Assembly: GCA_021156085.1 (NCBI GenBank) | Contig: JAJNBC010000003.1 | Location: 1 to 64,000, forward strand | Direction of reading: 5' to 3' | Source: Gammaproteobacteria bacterium | GTDB lineage: Bacteria; Pseudomonadota; Gammaproteobacteria; DSM-16500 | DNA: 64,000 nt | In this document: one piece after another, positions 17,729 to 26,505 of the stretch | Numbering within the stretch: position 1 is the first letter of the stretch | Layout of the letters: every line of letters begins with the position of its first letter | Program-made: the position numbers and the translations under genes | The notes under the pieces: generated by a model | Told to the model about the DNA's origin: nothing | Databases searched by the model: none | The model's input: only the letters and a program-made list of their open reading frames with translations

Positions 17729-18484
17729 TTATTTTTTATTTACTCCTAACTGCTCGCTAGTAAAGCCAAAACGTCGTTCTCGTTCCGTGAAAAAAACAAA
17801 TGCTTTATCTAATTCATTCGCATTAAAATCAGGCCACAGTACTTCTGTAAAATAAAGCTCAGTATAGGCTAATTGCCAAAGAATAAAATTACTAATACGT
17901 TGTTCTCCGCTAGTACGAATAAATAAATCAGGATCGGGAAGATCGGAAAAAGATAAGTTTTCTTGAATTAATTCTATAGTGATTTCATGACTAGAAAGCA
18001 CACCGCTTTCAATTTTACGTCCAATATGTTGCACAGCTTGCATCATATCCCATTGGCCACCGTAATTTGTCGCAAGTAATAGTTTAAGCCCGGTATTATT
18101 GGCTGTAAGATTTTCTACCGCAACAATTTGTTGGCAAAGCTTTTCATCAAAGCGCGTACGGTCACCAATAACGCGTAATTGGATATTTTGCTCGTGCAGT
18201 TTATTAGCTTCGTTTTGTAATGCCGTAATAAATAACTGCATTAAATAACTAACTTCTTCCGAGGGACGACGCCAATTCTCACTACTAAAAGCAAACAAAG
18301 TAAGGACTTCAATTTTTTTTTCTACGCAGTGCTTAACAGCACGCTGCGCCGCTTCAACACCTGCTTTATGACCCGCCAGCCGGGGAAGATGTCGTTTTTT
18401 AGCCCAACGACCGTTACCATCCATGACAATAGCGATATGACGAGGAAGCGCCTGCAGATCCACTTGCTCGAGACTTGATTTCAT
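17729..18484 (-). CDS. uppS: Undecaprenyl diphosphate synthase
   Basis: UppS condenses isopentenyl diphosphate onto farnesyl diphosphate to make the C55 carrier lipid for peptidoglycan and O-antigen. The 251 residues contain the cis-prenyltransferase motifs: IVMDGNGRWAKKRHLPRLAG near the start (catalytic Asp), FAFSSENWRRP, and DLFIRTSGEQRISNFILW. It starts directly after the frr stop. The substrate must come from a pathway encoded elsewhere, because dxr and ispG are missing from their usual places in this window. Confidence 0.97.
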   Translation of the reverse strand: MKSSLEQVDLQALPRHIAIVMDGNGRWAKKRHLPRLAGHKAGVEAAQRAVKHCVEKKIEVLTLFAFSSENWRRPSEEVSYLMQLFITALQNEANKLHEQNIQLRVIGDRTRFDEKLCQQIVAVENLTANNTGLKLLLATNYGGQWDMMQAVQHIGRKIESGVLSSHEITIELIQENLSFSDLPDPDLFIRTSGEQRISNFILWQLAYTELYFTEVLWPDFNANELDKAFVFFTERERRFGFTSEQLGVNKK

Positions 18485-19039
18485 TTAAATCGCCATTAAA
18501 TCTTTTTCTTTTACCACAAGCAGTTGATCCACTTCTGCAATATATTTATCTGTCAGCTTTTGCACCGTCTCTGCGAAACGATGCTCTTCATCTTCCGCTA
18601 TTTCCTTGTTCTTAAATAGTTCTTTCAATGCTGCATTCGCATCACGACGTACATTTCGGATACTTACACGCGTCGCCTCGGCCTCATGACGCACTACTTT
18701 CGTTAATTCTTTCCGCCGCTCTTCAGTCAAGGCCGGCAAGGGTATACGAATAAGATCTCCTGAGGTGGTGGGATTCAAACCCAGACCTGCAGACATAATT
18801 GCTTTTTCAATAAGAGAGATCATGCGTTTTTCCCATGGTGTAATCACTAAAGTACGTGCATCGCCTATACTTATATTGGACACTTGGCTTAATGGTGTTT
18901 CATTGCCATAATAATCCACTCGAACCTGATCCAGTAGGCTAGGATGCGCACGACCAGTACGTACTTTTGATATTTCTACCTTAAAAGCTTCAATACTTTT
19001 TTGCATGCGTGTTTCTGTTTCGTTTACTATTTTATGCAT
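18485..19039 (-). CDS. frr: Ribosome recycling factor
   Basis: RRF splits post-termination ribosomes together with EF-G. The 184 residues match the family, including [25 protein letters not shown] sequence (here [11 protein letters not shown]), the triple-helix bundle and the C-terminal [20 protein letters not shown]. It overlaps the end of pyrH by eight bases, so translation is coupled. Confidence 0.97.
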   Translation of the reverse strand: MHKIVNETETRMQKSIEAFKVEISKVRTGRAHPSLLDQVRVDYYGNETPLSQVSNISIGDARTLVITPWEKRMISLIEKAIMSAGLGLNPTTSGDLIRIPLPALTEERRKELTKVVRHEAEATRVSIRNVRRDANAALKELFKNKEIAEDEEHRFAETVQKLTDKYIAEVDQLLVVKEKDLMAI

Positions 19040-19784
19040 GCTTTGTTACTCCATTTTGTTGTATCAACGTACCTATTGCTTCCCCGCGAACTGCCTGCAA
19101 CAAGGCGCCCGGTTTGTTCATATTTAATATTCGCAAAGGTAACCTATGCTCTTGGCATAAAAGGATAGCATTTAAATCCATTACACCCAACCGACGCTCT
19201 ATCACTTGATCATAAGTTAAGGTTGAATAATATTCAGCCTGAGGATTTTTTACTGGATCCATGGGAAATACACCATCTACTTTAGTGGCTTTAATCACTA
19301 AGTCTGCATTTATTTCTATTCCCCGTAGTGCGGCCGCAGAATCGGTAGTGACTAAAGGATTACCTGTACCCCCAGTAAAAATGACAACCTTACCTCGGTC
19401 TAATGCTTCTAACGCGTGATAGCGATTATAAAAATCCACCATGCCAGGCACCGCAAGCGCCGACATAACCTGCACCTCCACTGATTTTCTATCAAGTGCA
19501 TCGCGTAGCGCTAAACCATTCATGATAGTAGCCAACATACCTATTTGATCTGCAGTCACACGATCTAATGCGCTGCGACAAAAATTCGCACCGCGTATAA
19601 AATTACCCGCACCTATCACTAAAGCAACTTTTACACCTAATTGAGTTATACGAGCAATTTCAATACTTATTTGGGCTAATTTCTCAGATGCAATGCCAAA
19701 ACCCTCATCGCCCTGCAGAGCTTCTCCGCTTAATTTAAGCAAGACGCGTTTATAAACCAGCTGCTGCGATTTTTCGTCTGACAT
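19032..19784 (-). CDS. pyrH: Uridylate kinase
   Basis: PyrH phosphorylates UMP to UDP in pyrimidine nucleotide synthesis. The 250-residue amino-acid-kinase fold shows [19 protein letters not shown] at the N-terminus, [10 protein letters not shown] for phosphate binding, and [20 protein letters not shown] for UMP/ATP contacts. It lies two bases after the tsf stop and overlaps frr. This order (rpsB, tsf, pyrH, frr) is very widely conserved. Confidence 0.97.
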   Translation of the reverse strand: MSDEKSQQLVYKRVLLKLSGEALQGDEGFGIASEKLAQISIEIARITQLGVKVALVIGAGNFIRGANFCRSALDRVTADQIGMLATIMNGLALRDALDRKSVEVQVMSALAVPGMVDFYNRYHALEALDRGKVVIFTGGTGNPLVTTDSAAALRGIEINADLVIKATKVDGVFPMDPVKNPQAEYYSTLTYDQVIERRLGVMDLNAILLCQEHRLPLRILNMNKPGALLQAVRGEAIGTLIQQNGVTKHA

Positions 19785-19786
19785 AA

Positions 19787-20668
19787 TTAACTACCTTGTA
19801 CTTGAGACATAACTGCTTCCACAAAATCCTCTGTGTCTTTTTCAATACCTTCGCCTACTTCAAAACGCGTAAATGCCAATACCTTGATGCGATTTTTATT
19901 TAACAGCGCTGCCACTGTTATATTAGGATCCTTAACAAAAGCCTGGCCTAATAAGCTAACTTCATCTAGGAATTTCTTTAGACGACCATTTACCATTTTT
20001 TCAACAATCTCTGGCGGTTTACCACTGCCAGCAGCTTGCGCAAAATAAACTTCTCTTTCTTTTTCCACAATATCATGAGAGATATCTTCTGGCGCAATAA
20101 CCAAAGGTTTGCATGCTGCAATATGCATAGCAATATCCTTGGCAATTTCTGGGTTATTGCTATCAAGCTCAACCAATACACCAATACGATGACCATGCAG
20201 ATAGGTTCCTATGGCGTGAGTAGCACCTGCAAAAGCCAGACGACGCATGCTAATGTTTTCACCTACTTTTGCTACTAATGCCTGACGTGCTTCTTCAACT
20301 TTTGCATTACTACCTGCTAAGGGCAAATGACTCAAAGCAGCAACATCTTGGGGAGTCTTTTCTAGCGCCGTTGCGGCAACTGCATTTGCGAATCCTATAA
20401 AATTCTCATCACGCGCTACAAAATCGGTTTCGCTATTGATTTCTACCATTACGGCGTGCGTACCGTCAGTGGATAGCTGGATCAAAACAACTCCTTCTGC
20501 TGCAACTCGTCTTGCTTTTTTATCTGCTTTTGCTCTGCCGGTTTTACGCAATTCTTCCGCAGCAAGCTGGATATCGCCCCCTGTCACCTCTAACGCTTTT
20601 TTACATTCCATCATACCGGCACCGGTACGCTCACGTAATTCTTTCACCTGTACTGCACTTACTGACAT
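19787..20668 (-). CDS. tsf: Elongation factor Ts
   Basis: EF-Ts is the nucleotide exchange factor of EF-Tu. The true start is the ATG at 20668 after GAGGAG; an upstream in-frame extension to 20713 has no support. The 293 residues begin MSVSAVQVKELRERTGAGM-MECKKAL (UBA-like domain) and contain the EF-Tu-contacting INSETDFVARDENF. It follows rpsB after an 80-base gap that could carry a regulatory structure. Confidence 0.97.
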   Translation of the reverse strand: MSVSAVQVKELRERTGAGMMECKKALEVTGGDIQLAAEELRKTGRAKADKKARRVAAEGVVLIQLSTDGTHAVMVEINSETDFVARDENFIGFANAVAATALEKTPQDVAALSHLPLAGSNAKVEEARQALVAKVGENISMRRLAFAGATHAIGTYLHGHRIGVLVELDSNNPEIAKDIAMHIAACKPLVIAPEDISHDIVEKEREVYFAQAAGSGKPPEIVEKMVNGRLKKFLDEVSLLGQAFVKDPNITVAALLNKNRIKVLAFTRFEVGEGIEKDTEDFVEAVMSQVQGS

Positions 20669-20748
20669 AAAAAACTCCTCACTTCGCTCGCTAGAATCTC
20701 GAGCACAATCCAAACCTCTCTACTTCACACCTCGCGCACCACGAAACA

Positions 20749-21519
20749 TTATTTCGTTTCGCCTTCCTCGTCTTCCACACCGACAATAGGCGCTTCTCTA
20801 TCTATCTCAAGCAGCTCATTCTCAGTGATATCAGGATTAGAAGCACGTGCCTCTAAAATAGCATCTACTGCATATTGAACATATAAAGCAATGGAACGAG
20901 TGGAATCATCATTTCCAGGAATCACATAAGAAATTCCGTGAGGACTATTATTCGTATCTACTATGCCTATGACTGGAATACTCAATCTATTTGCTTCAGC
21001 AATGGCAATTTTCTCATGGCCTACATCAATTACAAAAAGTGCGTCTGGCAAACCGCCCATATTCTTAATACCGCCTAAACTACGGTTCAATTTTTCTCTA
21101 TCACGAGTGATATTCAGAATTTCCTTTTTCGTCAAACGACCAAATGCATTTTTTTCAATCATCATATCTAACTCTTTTAGACGCTTGATAGACTGACGAA
21201 TAGTTTTATAGTTCGTTAACATACCGCCTAACCAACGATGATCCACATACGGCATGCGGCAACGTTGCGCTTCTTCTCTAATAATCGCCTGCGCAGCAGG
21301 TTTTGTTCCTACAAATAATATTCTGCCTTTTTTTGAGGCTATTTTCTTTAAAAATTTCAGCGCATCTTCCAGCATACGCAGAGTTGTTTCAAGGTTAATA
21401 ATATGAATTTTACTACGGGCACCATAAATATAAGGCCCCATTTTAGGATTCCAATGGCAGGTTTGATGCCCAAAATGGACCCCGGCTTTTAACATCTCAC
21501 GCATACTAATATCAGGCAT
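20749..21519 (-). CDS. rpsB: 30S ribosomal protein S2
   Basis: S2 is a late-assembling small-subunit protein at the head-body junction. The 256 residues carry the family signatures ([49 protein letters not shown]). The C-terminal tail is acidic ([21 protein letters not shown]). It is first in the rpsB-tsf-pyrH-frr-uppS-cdsA operon, divergent from map. Confidence 0.97.
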   Translation of the reverse strand: MPDISMREMLKAGVHFGHQTCHWNPKMGPYIYGARSKIHIINLETTLRMLEDALKFLKKIASKKGRILFVGTKPAAQAIIREEAQRCRMPYVDHRWLGGMLTNYKTIRQSIKRLKELDMMIEKNAFGRLTKKEILNITRDREKLNRSLGGIKNMGGLPDALFVIDVGHEKIAIAEANRLSIPVIGIVDTNNSPHGISYVIPGNDDSTRSIALYVQYAVDAILEARASNPDITENELLEIDREAPIVGVEDEEGETK

Positions 21520-21640
21520 TTCTATTCTCCAAAGTTTGGGTTAGGCCTCCACGTACCCCAGCTGCCAACCCCCTCATAACTAGCAGGGCACCCAGCAGTG
21601 GATGATGATACGTGTGTGGGTTACTTTTAAATCTATTGCT
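21520..21640 (-). promoter_or_regulatory. Possible structured rpsB leader
   Basis: The 177 bases between rpsB and map include a GC-rich, foldable stretch immediately upstream of rpsB. On the minus strand GGGTT (in GGGGGTTGGCAGC) can pair with AACCC just before the start. Gammaproteobacterial rpsB leaders are known to bind S2 for feedback control, so a regulatory leader is plausible, but I cannot confirm the family structure by eye. Confidence 0.3.
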
Positions 21641-21696
21641 AATGAAAGCCGCTCTTTATACCATAGATCATCATTTTCAACAATAATGAAATAATC

Positions 21697-22464
21697 ATGA
21701 ATATCACTATTAAAACACCCGATGAAATTGAAAAAATGCGTGTCGCTGGGCGCTTAGCTGCGGAGGTACTGGAAATGATTGAACCGCATGTTCGGGCTCA
21801 TGCTACAACGGATGAATTAAATCAAATCTGCCATGATTATATCGTTAATAATCAAAAGGCTATCCCTGCTCCACTCCATTATCGTGGATTTCCCAAATCC
21901 ATTTGTACTTCCGTAAACCATCAAGTATGCCATGGCATTCCGGGAGTGCGTAAGTTATCGGAAGGAGACATTATCAATATTGATATTACTGTCATTAAAG
22001 AAGGGTATCATGGTGATACAAGCAAAATGTTTGTTATAGGTAAACCCTCCATATTAGCAGACCGACTGATCAAGACCACTCAAGAATGTTTGTACCTAGG
22101 CATTAACCAGGTAAAACCAGGCGCACATTTAGGAGATATTGGTGCGATTATTCAGAACCATGCAGAGAAAAACCGTTTCTCCGTAGTGCAAGAATATTGT
22201 GGCCATGGTATAGGAAAAATTTTTCATGAACCACCTAATGTATTACATTATGGAAAGCCTCATACAGGAGAAGAATTACTGCCTGGTATGATTTTTACCA
22301 TCGAACCGATGATTAATGCAGGAAAGCGATTTGTAAAATTATTACCTGACGGCTGGACAGTGGTGACGAAAGATCATAGCTTATCTGCTCAATGGGAACA
22401 TACTATTCTAGTTACAGAAACAGGATTTGAAGTATTGACCAAACGAGGGGAAGAGTTATTTTAA
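21697..22464 (+). CDS. map: Methionine aminopeptidase type I
   Basis: Map removes the initiator Met from nascent proteins using a two-metal site. The 255 residues show the ligand pattern: NIDITVIKEGYHGDTSKMF (two Asp), EYCGHGIGKIFHEPP (His), FTIEPMINAG (Glu) and SAQWEHTILVTE (Glu). The ATG at 21697 is preceded by a weak ribosome-binding site. It is divergent from rpsB, a common arrangement. Confidence 0.97.
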   Translation: MNITIKTPDEIEKMRVAGRLAAEVLEMIEPHVRAHATTDELNQICHDYIVNNQKAIPAPLHYRGFPKSICTSVNHQVCHGIPGVRKLSEGDIINIDITVIKEGYHGDTSKMFVIGKPSILADRLIKTTQECLYLGINQVKPGAHLGDIGAIIQNHAEKNRFSVVQEYCGHGIGKIFHEPPNVLHYGKPHTGEELLPGMIFTIEPMINAGKRFVKLLPDGWTVVTKDHSLSAQWEHTILVTETGFEVLTKRGEELF

Positions 22465-22530
22465 CTTTTTTCAAAAGTTGAGTAGATATGTTATTATTCC
22501 TACCTTTTTAAGCTACCGAGGAGAACCGTT

Positions 22531-23109
22531 ATGACCCACGTACTACCGCCTTTGCCGTATGCCCTTGATGCACTGCAACCTACTATTTCAAAAGAAACCC
22601 TCGAGTATCACTATGGGAAACACCATCAAGCGTATGTCAATAATCTAAACAACTTAATTAAAGAAACAGAATTCGCTGACGCTTCTTTGGAAGAGATTAT
22701 CTTAAAATCGAGCGGTAGTATTTTTAATAACGCTGCCCAAGTTTGGAACCATACATTTTACTGGCATTGTTTAACTCCCAATAGCAGCCATGAACCCACA
22801 GGGAAATTAGCAGATGCTATTATTAAAGCATTTGGTTCATTTCAGGAATTCAAAAAACGCTTCACTCAAGCCAGCATCGCTACTTTCGGGTCGGGGTGGG
22901 GATGGCTAGTTAAAAATGCTCAAGGTGAATTAGAAATTATCAGTACTAGCAATGCGGGCACACCGATGACACAAAAGCAAAAAGCATTATTGACGTGTGA
23001 TGTATGGGAACATGCTTATTATATTGATTATAGAAATGCGCGTCCTACTTACGTGGATAAATTCTGGGATATAGTAAATTGGAATTTTGTGGAAGAAAAT
23101 TTTACCTAA
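22531..23109 (+). CDS. sodB: Superoxide dismutase, iron type
   Basis: SodB converts superoxide to oxygen and hydrogen peroxide in the cytoplasm. The 192 residues carry metal ligands in [22 protein letters not shown] and [14 protein letters not shown]. The residues around [11 protein letters not shown] and the overall length favour the Fe form. A strong GAGGAG ribosome-binding site precedes the ATG. Relatives that live in phagocytes rely on this enzyme against host oxidants. Confidence 0.95.
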   Translation: MTHVLPPLPYALDALQPTISKETLEYHYGKHHQAYVNNLNNLIKETEFADASLEEIILKSSGSIFNNAAQVWNHTFYWHCLTPNSSHEPTGKLADAIIKAFGSFQEFKKRFTQASIATFGSGWGWLVKNAQGELEIISTSNAGTPMTQKQKALLTCDVWEHAYYIDYRNARPTYVDKFWDIVNWNFVEENFT

Positions 23110-23155
23110 AACTTTCTTCCACCCTATTATTGAGAGGCTCTCCATGCTCTTAAGG

Positions 23156-24493
23156 TTATATCTGGAGAGCACTCCTTAATTCAAGCTGACTCGCCTTGTC
23201 GTTAGCAACTTCAGCGGCTTTCCTGGCTTGAAAGACTGCGTCACGCTTATTAAACATAAGAATAGAAGGATCACGCAATTCTAGGTGGGCTTGCTGTTGT
23301 AATACAGAGCGAGCCCTATTAAAACGTTCCGCCATTAACGCAGCTAATTCAGAATTTAACCGAGCCAATACTGGAGTGCTTAATAAATCTTGCTCCGAGA
23401 TACCTTGCCCGCTACCTTCTACTATTACACGAACTTTTTCTTCTAAACCTGCGTCCTTAATTGCTTTATTAAATTCGCGTTGAATTTGCATAGTCATTCG
23501 CCTAGTATAAGGCTGCTCCGCAATGATTAAAACATCATGCTGATAACCGGCTGCCACTTCACCTGATTGAAGAGCACGAATAAAGTCTTTAACCCGCATA
23601 GAAGCAATGTCCGCTGCACTTTGAGCCGCGGTAGCTCGCCAATGTCCAGCTTCCACACCACTATCCAGAATACCTATTTTCTTGGCAGGACATAGGGTCT
23701 GTATAAAATAATTTACCATCATCGTTTCCGTGATGCCTTCTAAAAATTCACGGTATTCACCGGAATCCCCTACTCTTTTCTTAACATATTTAAGAGGCTT
23801 TCCTAAATAAGCTGCTACTGCTTCCATCATTACTTCTTCATCTAATCCTTTAGAAAGTTCTCTGGCTCCACTTAAAGCCCATATAAGGTTGCAATTTATT
23901 TCTAAATTTTGAAAATATATTAAACGCTCTCTTACGCGCTTGGAAGCGGCTCCCATAATACATCCTTCTGAGTACTCGCGTTTTAATGGGGGCAAAGGGG
24001 TAACCACCCCTAATTTAGTAGCAATATCTTGAAATTCTAAACTATGCTCTTCCATCCAAGGCCTGCCTTGTAGACGGTCTCGCTCCTGACCATGCTGCCT
24101 GTCAAAGGCTGTTTGCTGTAAAAAAACAATCAAATCAACGGCATCAGCGGGCGTAAAGTATTTTTGCTGGGCAAAATTAACCATAAAAACATCTACATCA
24201 AACCGGCCATTAGAGGTTGCTTTATCACATGCTTCTTTTAAGTCAGAAAATACCGTGTCATCATCGCACGCAAAAGCTTTAGAAGCGGAAAGGTATTGCA
24301 CGGCTTTTTTCAATAAATCTTCATTAAGATAGCCTGCCATGTGAAAATAAGAAAATAAAGCCTTAGCATGCTCTATAGGCGATACAACATTTACTTCTTC
24401 GCCTTTCTCATCTCGCAAATGGTTTTCTTTAATTTCAAGTAAATTTAGAGCTGCAGCAAGATTAGGATTTAATTGTAGGTTCGCATGAAACAT
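23156..24493 (-). CDS. Unknown 445-residue protein, weak YdcF/DUF218-like pattern
   Basis: No family recognised with certainty. The start is well supported (GAGGAGATATAGAA before the ATG). There is no signal peptide or membrane span. From about residue 175 the order of motifs recalls the SanA/YdcF (DUF218) fold: EGCIMGAASKRVRERLIYF, WALSGARELSKGLDEEVM, then KKIGILDSG and VLIIAEQPYTRRMTMQIQ. The N-terminal 150 residues are helical and the C-terminus is a coiled-coil-like Ala/Arg/Gln-rich segment. The soluble, multi-part build and its isolated position between conserved genes fit a secreted effector or a cytoplasmic enzyme; the sequence alone does not decide. Confidence 0.7.
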   Translation of the reverse strand: MFHANLQLNPNLAAALNLLEIKENHLRDEKGEEVNVVSPIEHAKALFSYFHMAGYLNEDLLKKAVQYLSASKAFACDDDTVFSDLKEACDKATSNGRFDVDVFMVNFAQQKYFTPADAVDLIVFLQQTAFDRQHGQERDRLQGRPWMEEHSLEFQDIATKLGVVTPLPPLKREYSEGCIMGAASKRVRERLIYFQNLEINCNLIWALSGARELSKGLDEEVMMEAVAAYLGKPLKYVKKRVGDSGEYREFLEGITETMMVNYFIQTLCPAKKIGILDSGVEAGHWRATAAQSAADIASMRVKDFIRALQSGEVAAGYQHDVLIIAEQPYTRRMTMQIQREFNKAIKDAGLEEKVRVIVEGSGQGISEQDLLSTPVLARLNSELAALMAERFNRARSVLQQQAHLELRDPSILMFNKRDAVFQARKAAEVANDKASQLELRSALQI

Positions 24494-24587
24494 TTCTATA
24501 TCTCCTCTTCATAATGTGTCATATTCTCACTAAATTTTAAATTAAGTACCTAAATATTAAATATGAGATTGTATATCTCAAATAAAA

Positions 24588-24731
24588 CTATTTATCTCGT
24601 ATCACTGCTTTTTGAATTTCCTGGCCACTGTTTTCCATATCTTTACCAAACCCTTGGACTGTATTATGGCAACCCATACAAATGAGGGCGGAAATAAGAC
24701 TCCCTAAAAGCACTCTCAAATAAACTATCAT
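24588..24731 (-). CDS. Entericidin-like small lipoprotein
   Basis: A 47-codon gene whose ATG overlaps the cbpM stop (ATGA). A hydrophobic N-terminus ends in CMGC, a probable lipidation Cys at residue 21. It is followed by HNTVQGFGKDMENSGQEIQ, which matches the entericidin A/B pattern (CN-T-GxGxDI...G..I). Entericidins are small envelope lipoproteins described as a toxin/antidote pair linked to stress-induced lysis in enteric bacteria. The Cys and the GFGKD box support the family; the lipobox is imperfect. It sits last in the clpB-cbpA-cbpM unit, so heat-shock control is likely. Confidence 0.72.
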   Translation of the reverse strand: MIVYLRVLLGSLISALICMGCHNTVQGFGKDMENSGQEIQKAVIRDK

Positions 24732-25063
24732 GATCTTTCTCCTATTTTTAACGATTTCTCCAGTAATTCAATCTTTTCTTTTAATCTATCAATCTGATCC
24801 ATTAAATCGACGGCTAAGGCAGCCCCAGCTAAATTAATCTCCAAATCATGCTGTAAACGCAATACACGCTGTATACGTTGTAAATGCCTCGCATTAAAAC
24901 GCCAAGTTTTTAGCGCAACACTTTGAGGCTCAAGTGTACCGTATTCGATTAATTCACAAATAAAATCAGGTGTAATATGACAAGTTTCACATAATTCTTC
25001 AAGGCTCAACTCAGGCTCAAATTCAGCCTCAATAGTAGTAACAATGAGATCTTTTTTGGGCAT
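24728..25063 (-). CDS. cbpM: Chaperone modulator CbpM
   Basis: CbpM is a small MerR-like protein that inhibits the DnaJ homologue CbpA. The 111 residues include a helix-turn-helix-like part (SLEELCETCHITPDFICELI, EYGTLEP) and a C-terminal helix (AVDLMDQIDRLKEKIELLE). It starts 12 bases after cbpA and overlaps the next small gene by four bases. Pairing with cbpA makes the assignment secure. Confidence 0.9.
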   Translation of the reverse strand: MPKKDLIVTTIEAEFEPELSLEELCETCHITPDFICELIEYGTLEPQSVALKTWRFNARHLQRIQRVLRLQHDLEINLAGAALAVDLMDQIDRLKEKIELLEKSLKIGERS

Positions 25064-25075
25064 CCTTGGCTGCTC

Positions 25076-26011
25076 CTAAAATAAATTTTTACGAGGATCT
25101 AATGGCATTTCTTTTGCCATTTTTTCATATAACGCACGCTCCGCTTCTGTTGTTGCGGGGGGCGTGTAGATTTGCAGCACGATATATTGATCGCCCACTA
25201 TAGATTTTCCACCGAGTCCACGTCCTTTTAAACGGAGTTTTTGGCCTCCCTGCGCACCAGAAGCAATTTTTATTTCTACAGGTCCACCTAAGGTAGGCGC
25301 AGTTACTTTAGCACCTAACGCAGCTTCCCACGGAGTAATTGGCAAAGTTAAATAGACATCCTGGCCTTGCAAAGTAAAAATACGATGAGGTTGAATTTCC
25401 ATTTCTAAATATAAATCTCCTGGCGTTCCACCCCCTACACCTGGAGTACCTTGTTTCGCTAAACGCAATTGCTGACCGGAACGCACGCCTCGAGGAATAG
25501 TAATTTTGAGGGCCCGAGTAGAATGACGCATACGACCCTGGGCATCCATTTCAGGCACTTGCAGCTGTATTGTTTTACTTCCCCCGTGAAATGCCTCTTC
25601 TAGACTAATAGTGATTTTAGCATGCTCATCACGGCCACGCTGTTTAAAAGGCTCTCGTCTAGACTGACCCCCGCCTTGGCGAGCCTGACCAAAAATAGAT
25701 TCAAAAAAATCACTAAAGCCACCCCACCCTTCGCTTCCCTCAGTAAACCCTGCGTTTTGCCAACCGGGTGGTGGCCTAAAATCTTGACCATTTTTCCATT
25801 GGCTGCCTAGTTGATCATAGGCTTTGCGTTTTTGAGGATCTTTTAAAACTTCATAGGCTTCTTGGACTTCTTTGAAACGCTCTTCCGCATTTTTTTCTTT
25901 ACTCACATCAGGGTGATATTTACGGGCTAATTTACGATAAGCGCGTTTTACTTCATCAGCGCTTGCAGTACGAGAAAGACCGAGGGTGGTATAATAATCT
26001 TTAAATTCCAT
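25076..26011 (-). CDS. cbpA: Curved-DNA-binding DnaJ homologue CbpA
   Basis: A DnaJ-type co-chaperone of DnaK that also binds curved DNA. The J domain has the HPD motif (YRKLARKYHPDVSKEKNAEE). A Gly/Phe-rich linker follows (GWQNAGFTEGSEGWGGFSDF), then two C-terminal substrate-binding beta domains. There is no zinc-finger cysteine cluster, which separates CbpA from DnaJ. The 311 residues fit the family. It is followed at once by cbpM. Confidence 0.93.
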   Translation of the reverse strand: MEFKDYYTTLGLSRTASADEVKRAYRKLARKYHPDVSKEKNAEERFKEVQEAYEVLKDPQKRKAYDQLGSQWKNGQDFRPPPGWQNAGFTEGSEGWGGFSDFFESIFGQARQGGGQSRREPFKQRGRDEHAKITISLEEAFHGGSKTIQLQVPEMDAQGRMRHSTRALKITIPRGVRSGQQLRLAKQGTPGVGGGTPGDLYLEMEIQPHRIFTLQGQDVYLTLPITPWEAALGAKVTAPTLGGPVEIKIASGAQGGQKLRLKGRGLGGKSIVGDQYIVLQIYTPPATTEAERALYEKMAKEMPLDPRKNLF

Positions 26012-26071
26012 AGATCTATTTTCTCATTGAGCTATTTTTTGCGCGGCTTTATTCATTTTTCATTGCATTTT

Positions 26072-26494
26072 TTATTCTGGCAATCGCACAACCAATACAT
26101 CACATTGGGCCCCATGTAAAATAGCATTGGCTGTCGAGCCTAATAGCAAAGATAACCCATGCCGACCATGACTACCACAAATAATTAAATCAGCCCCAAT
26201 ATCCTGCGCTACCGCATGGATTTTTGATTTAGTAGGCCCCACTTCAATCCACTGATCCTTTTTATCAATCGCCAGCGTCTCTCCCATCTTAGCCAACGCA
26301 TTTCTTGCTTCTTCAATCAATTGCCCTTCGATATCTTCAATACCTAGATAGGCATAGCTATAACCAGGCATAGGCTCCACTACGTGAATGAGACTAAGTT
26401 TCGCGCCCGTATAACCACGAATACTACGCACCTTTTTAAGAACAAATTCTGATTCATCCGATAAATCAGTTGCTAATAAAATATGTTTATACAT
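26072..26494 (-). CDS. Universal stress protein (UspA family)
   Basis: A 140-residue UspA-fold protein. It starts MYKHILLATDLSDESEFVLKK and has the ATP-binding-type loop GADLIICGSHGRHG and GSTANAILHGAQCDVLVVR. It lies 11 bases after clpB and 60 bases before cbpA on the same strand, so it probably shares the heat-shock transcript. Confidence 0.93.
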   Translation of the reverse strand: MYKHILLATDLSDESEFVLKKVRSIRGYTGAKLSLIHVVEPMPGYSYAYLGIEDIEGQLIEEARNALAKMGETLAIDKKDQWIEVGPTKSKIHAVAQDIGADLIICGSHGRHGLSLLLGSTANAILHGAQCDVLVVRLPE

Positions 26495-26505
26495 GATAGT
26501 TATCC

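Noticed and set aside
18485..21519. Plus-strand ORFs over frr, pyrH, tsf and rpsB
   Set aside because: All are shadows of essential conserved genes with Ser/Thr-rich, family-free translations.
24560..24580. Short hairpin (TGAGAT/ATCTCA) after the entericidin-like gene as terminator
   Set aside because: The stem is AT-rich and short and no T run follows on the minus strand.
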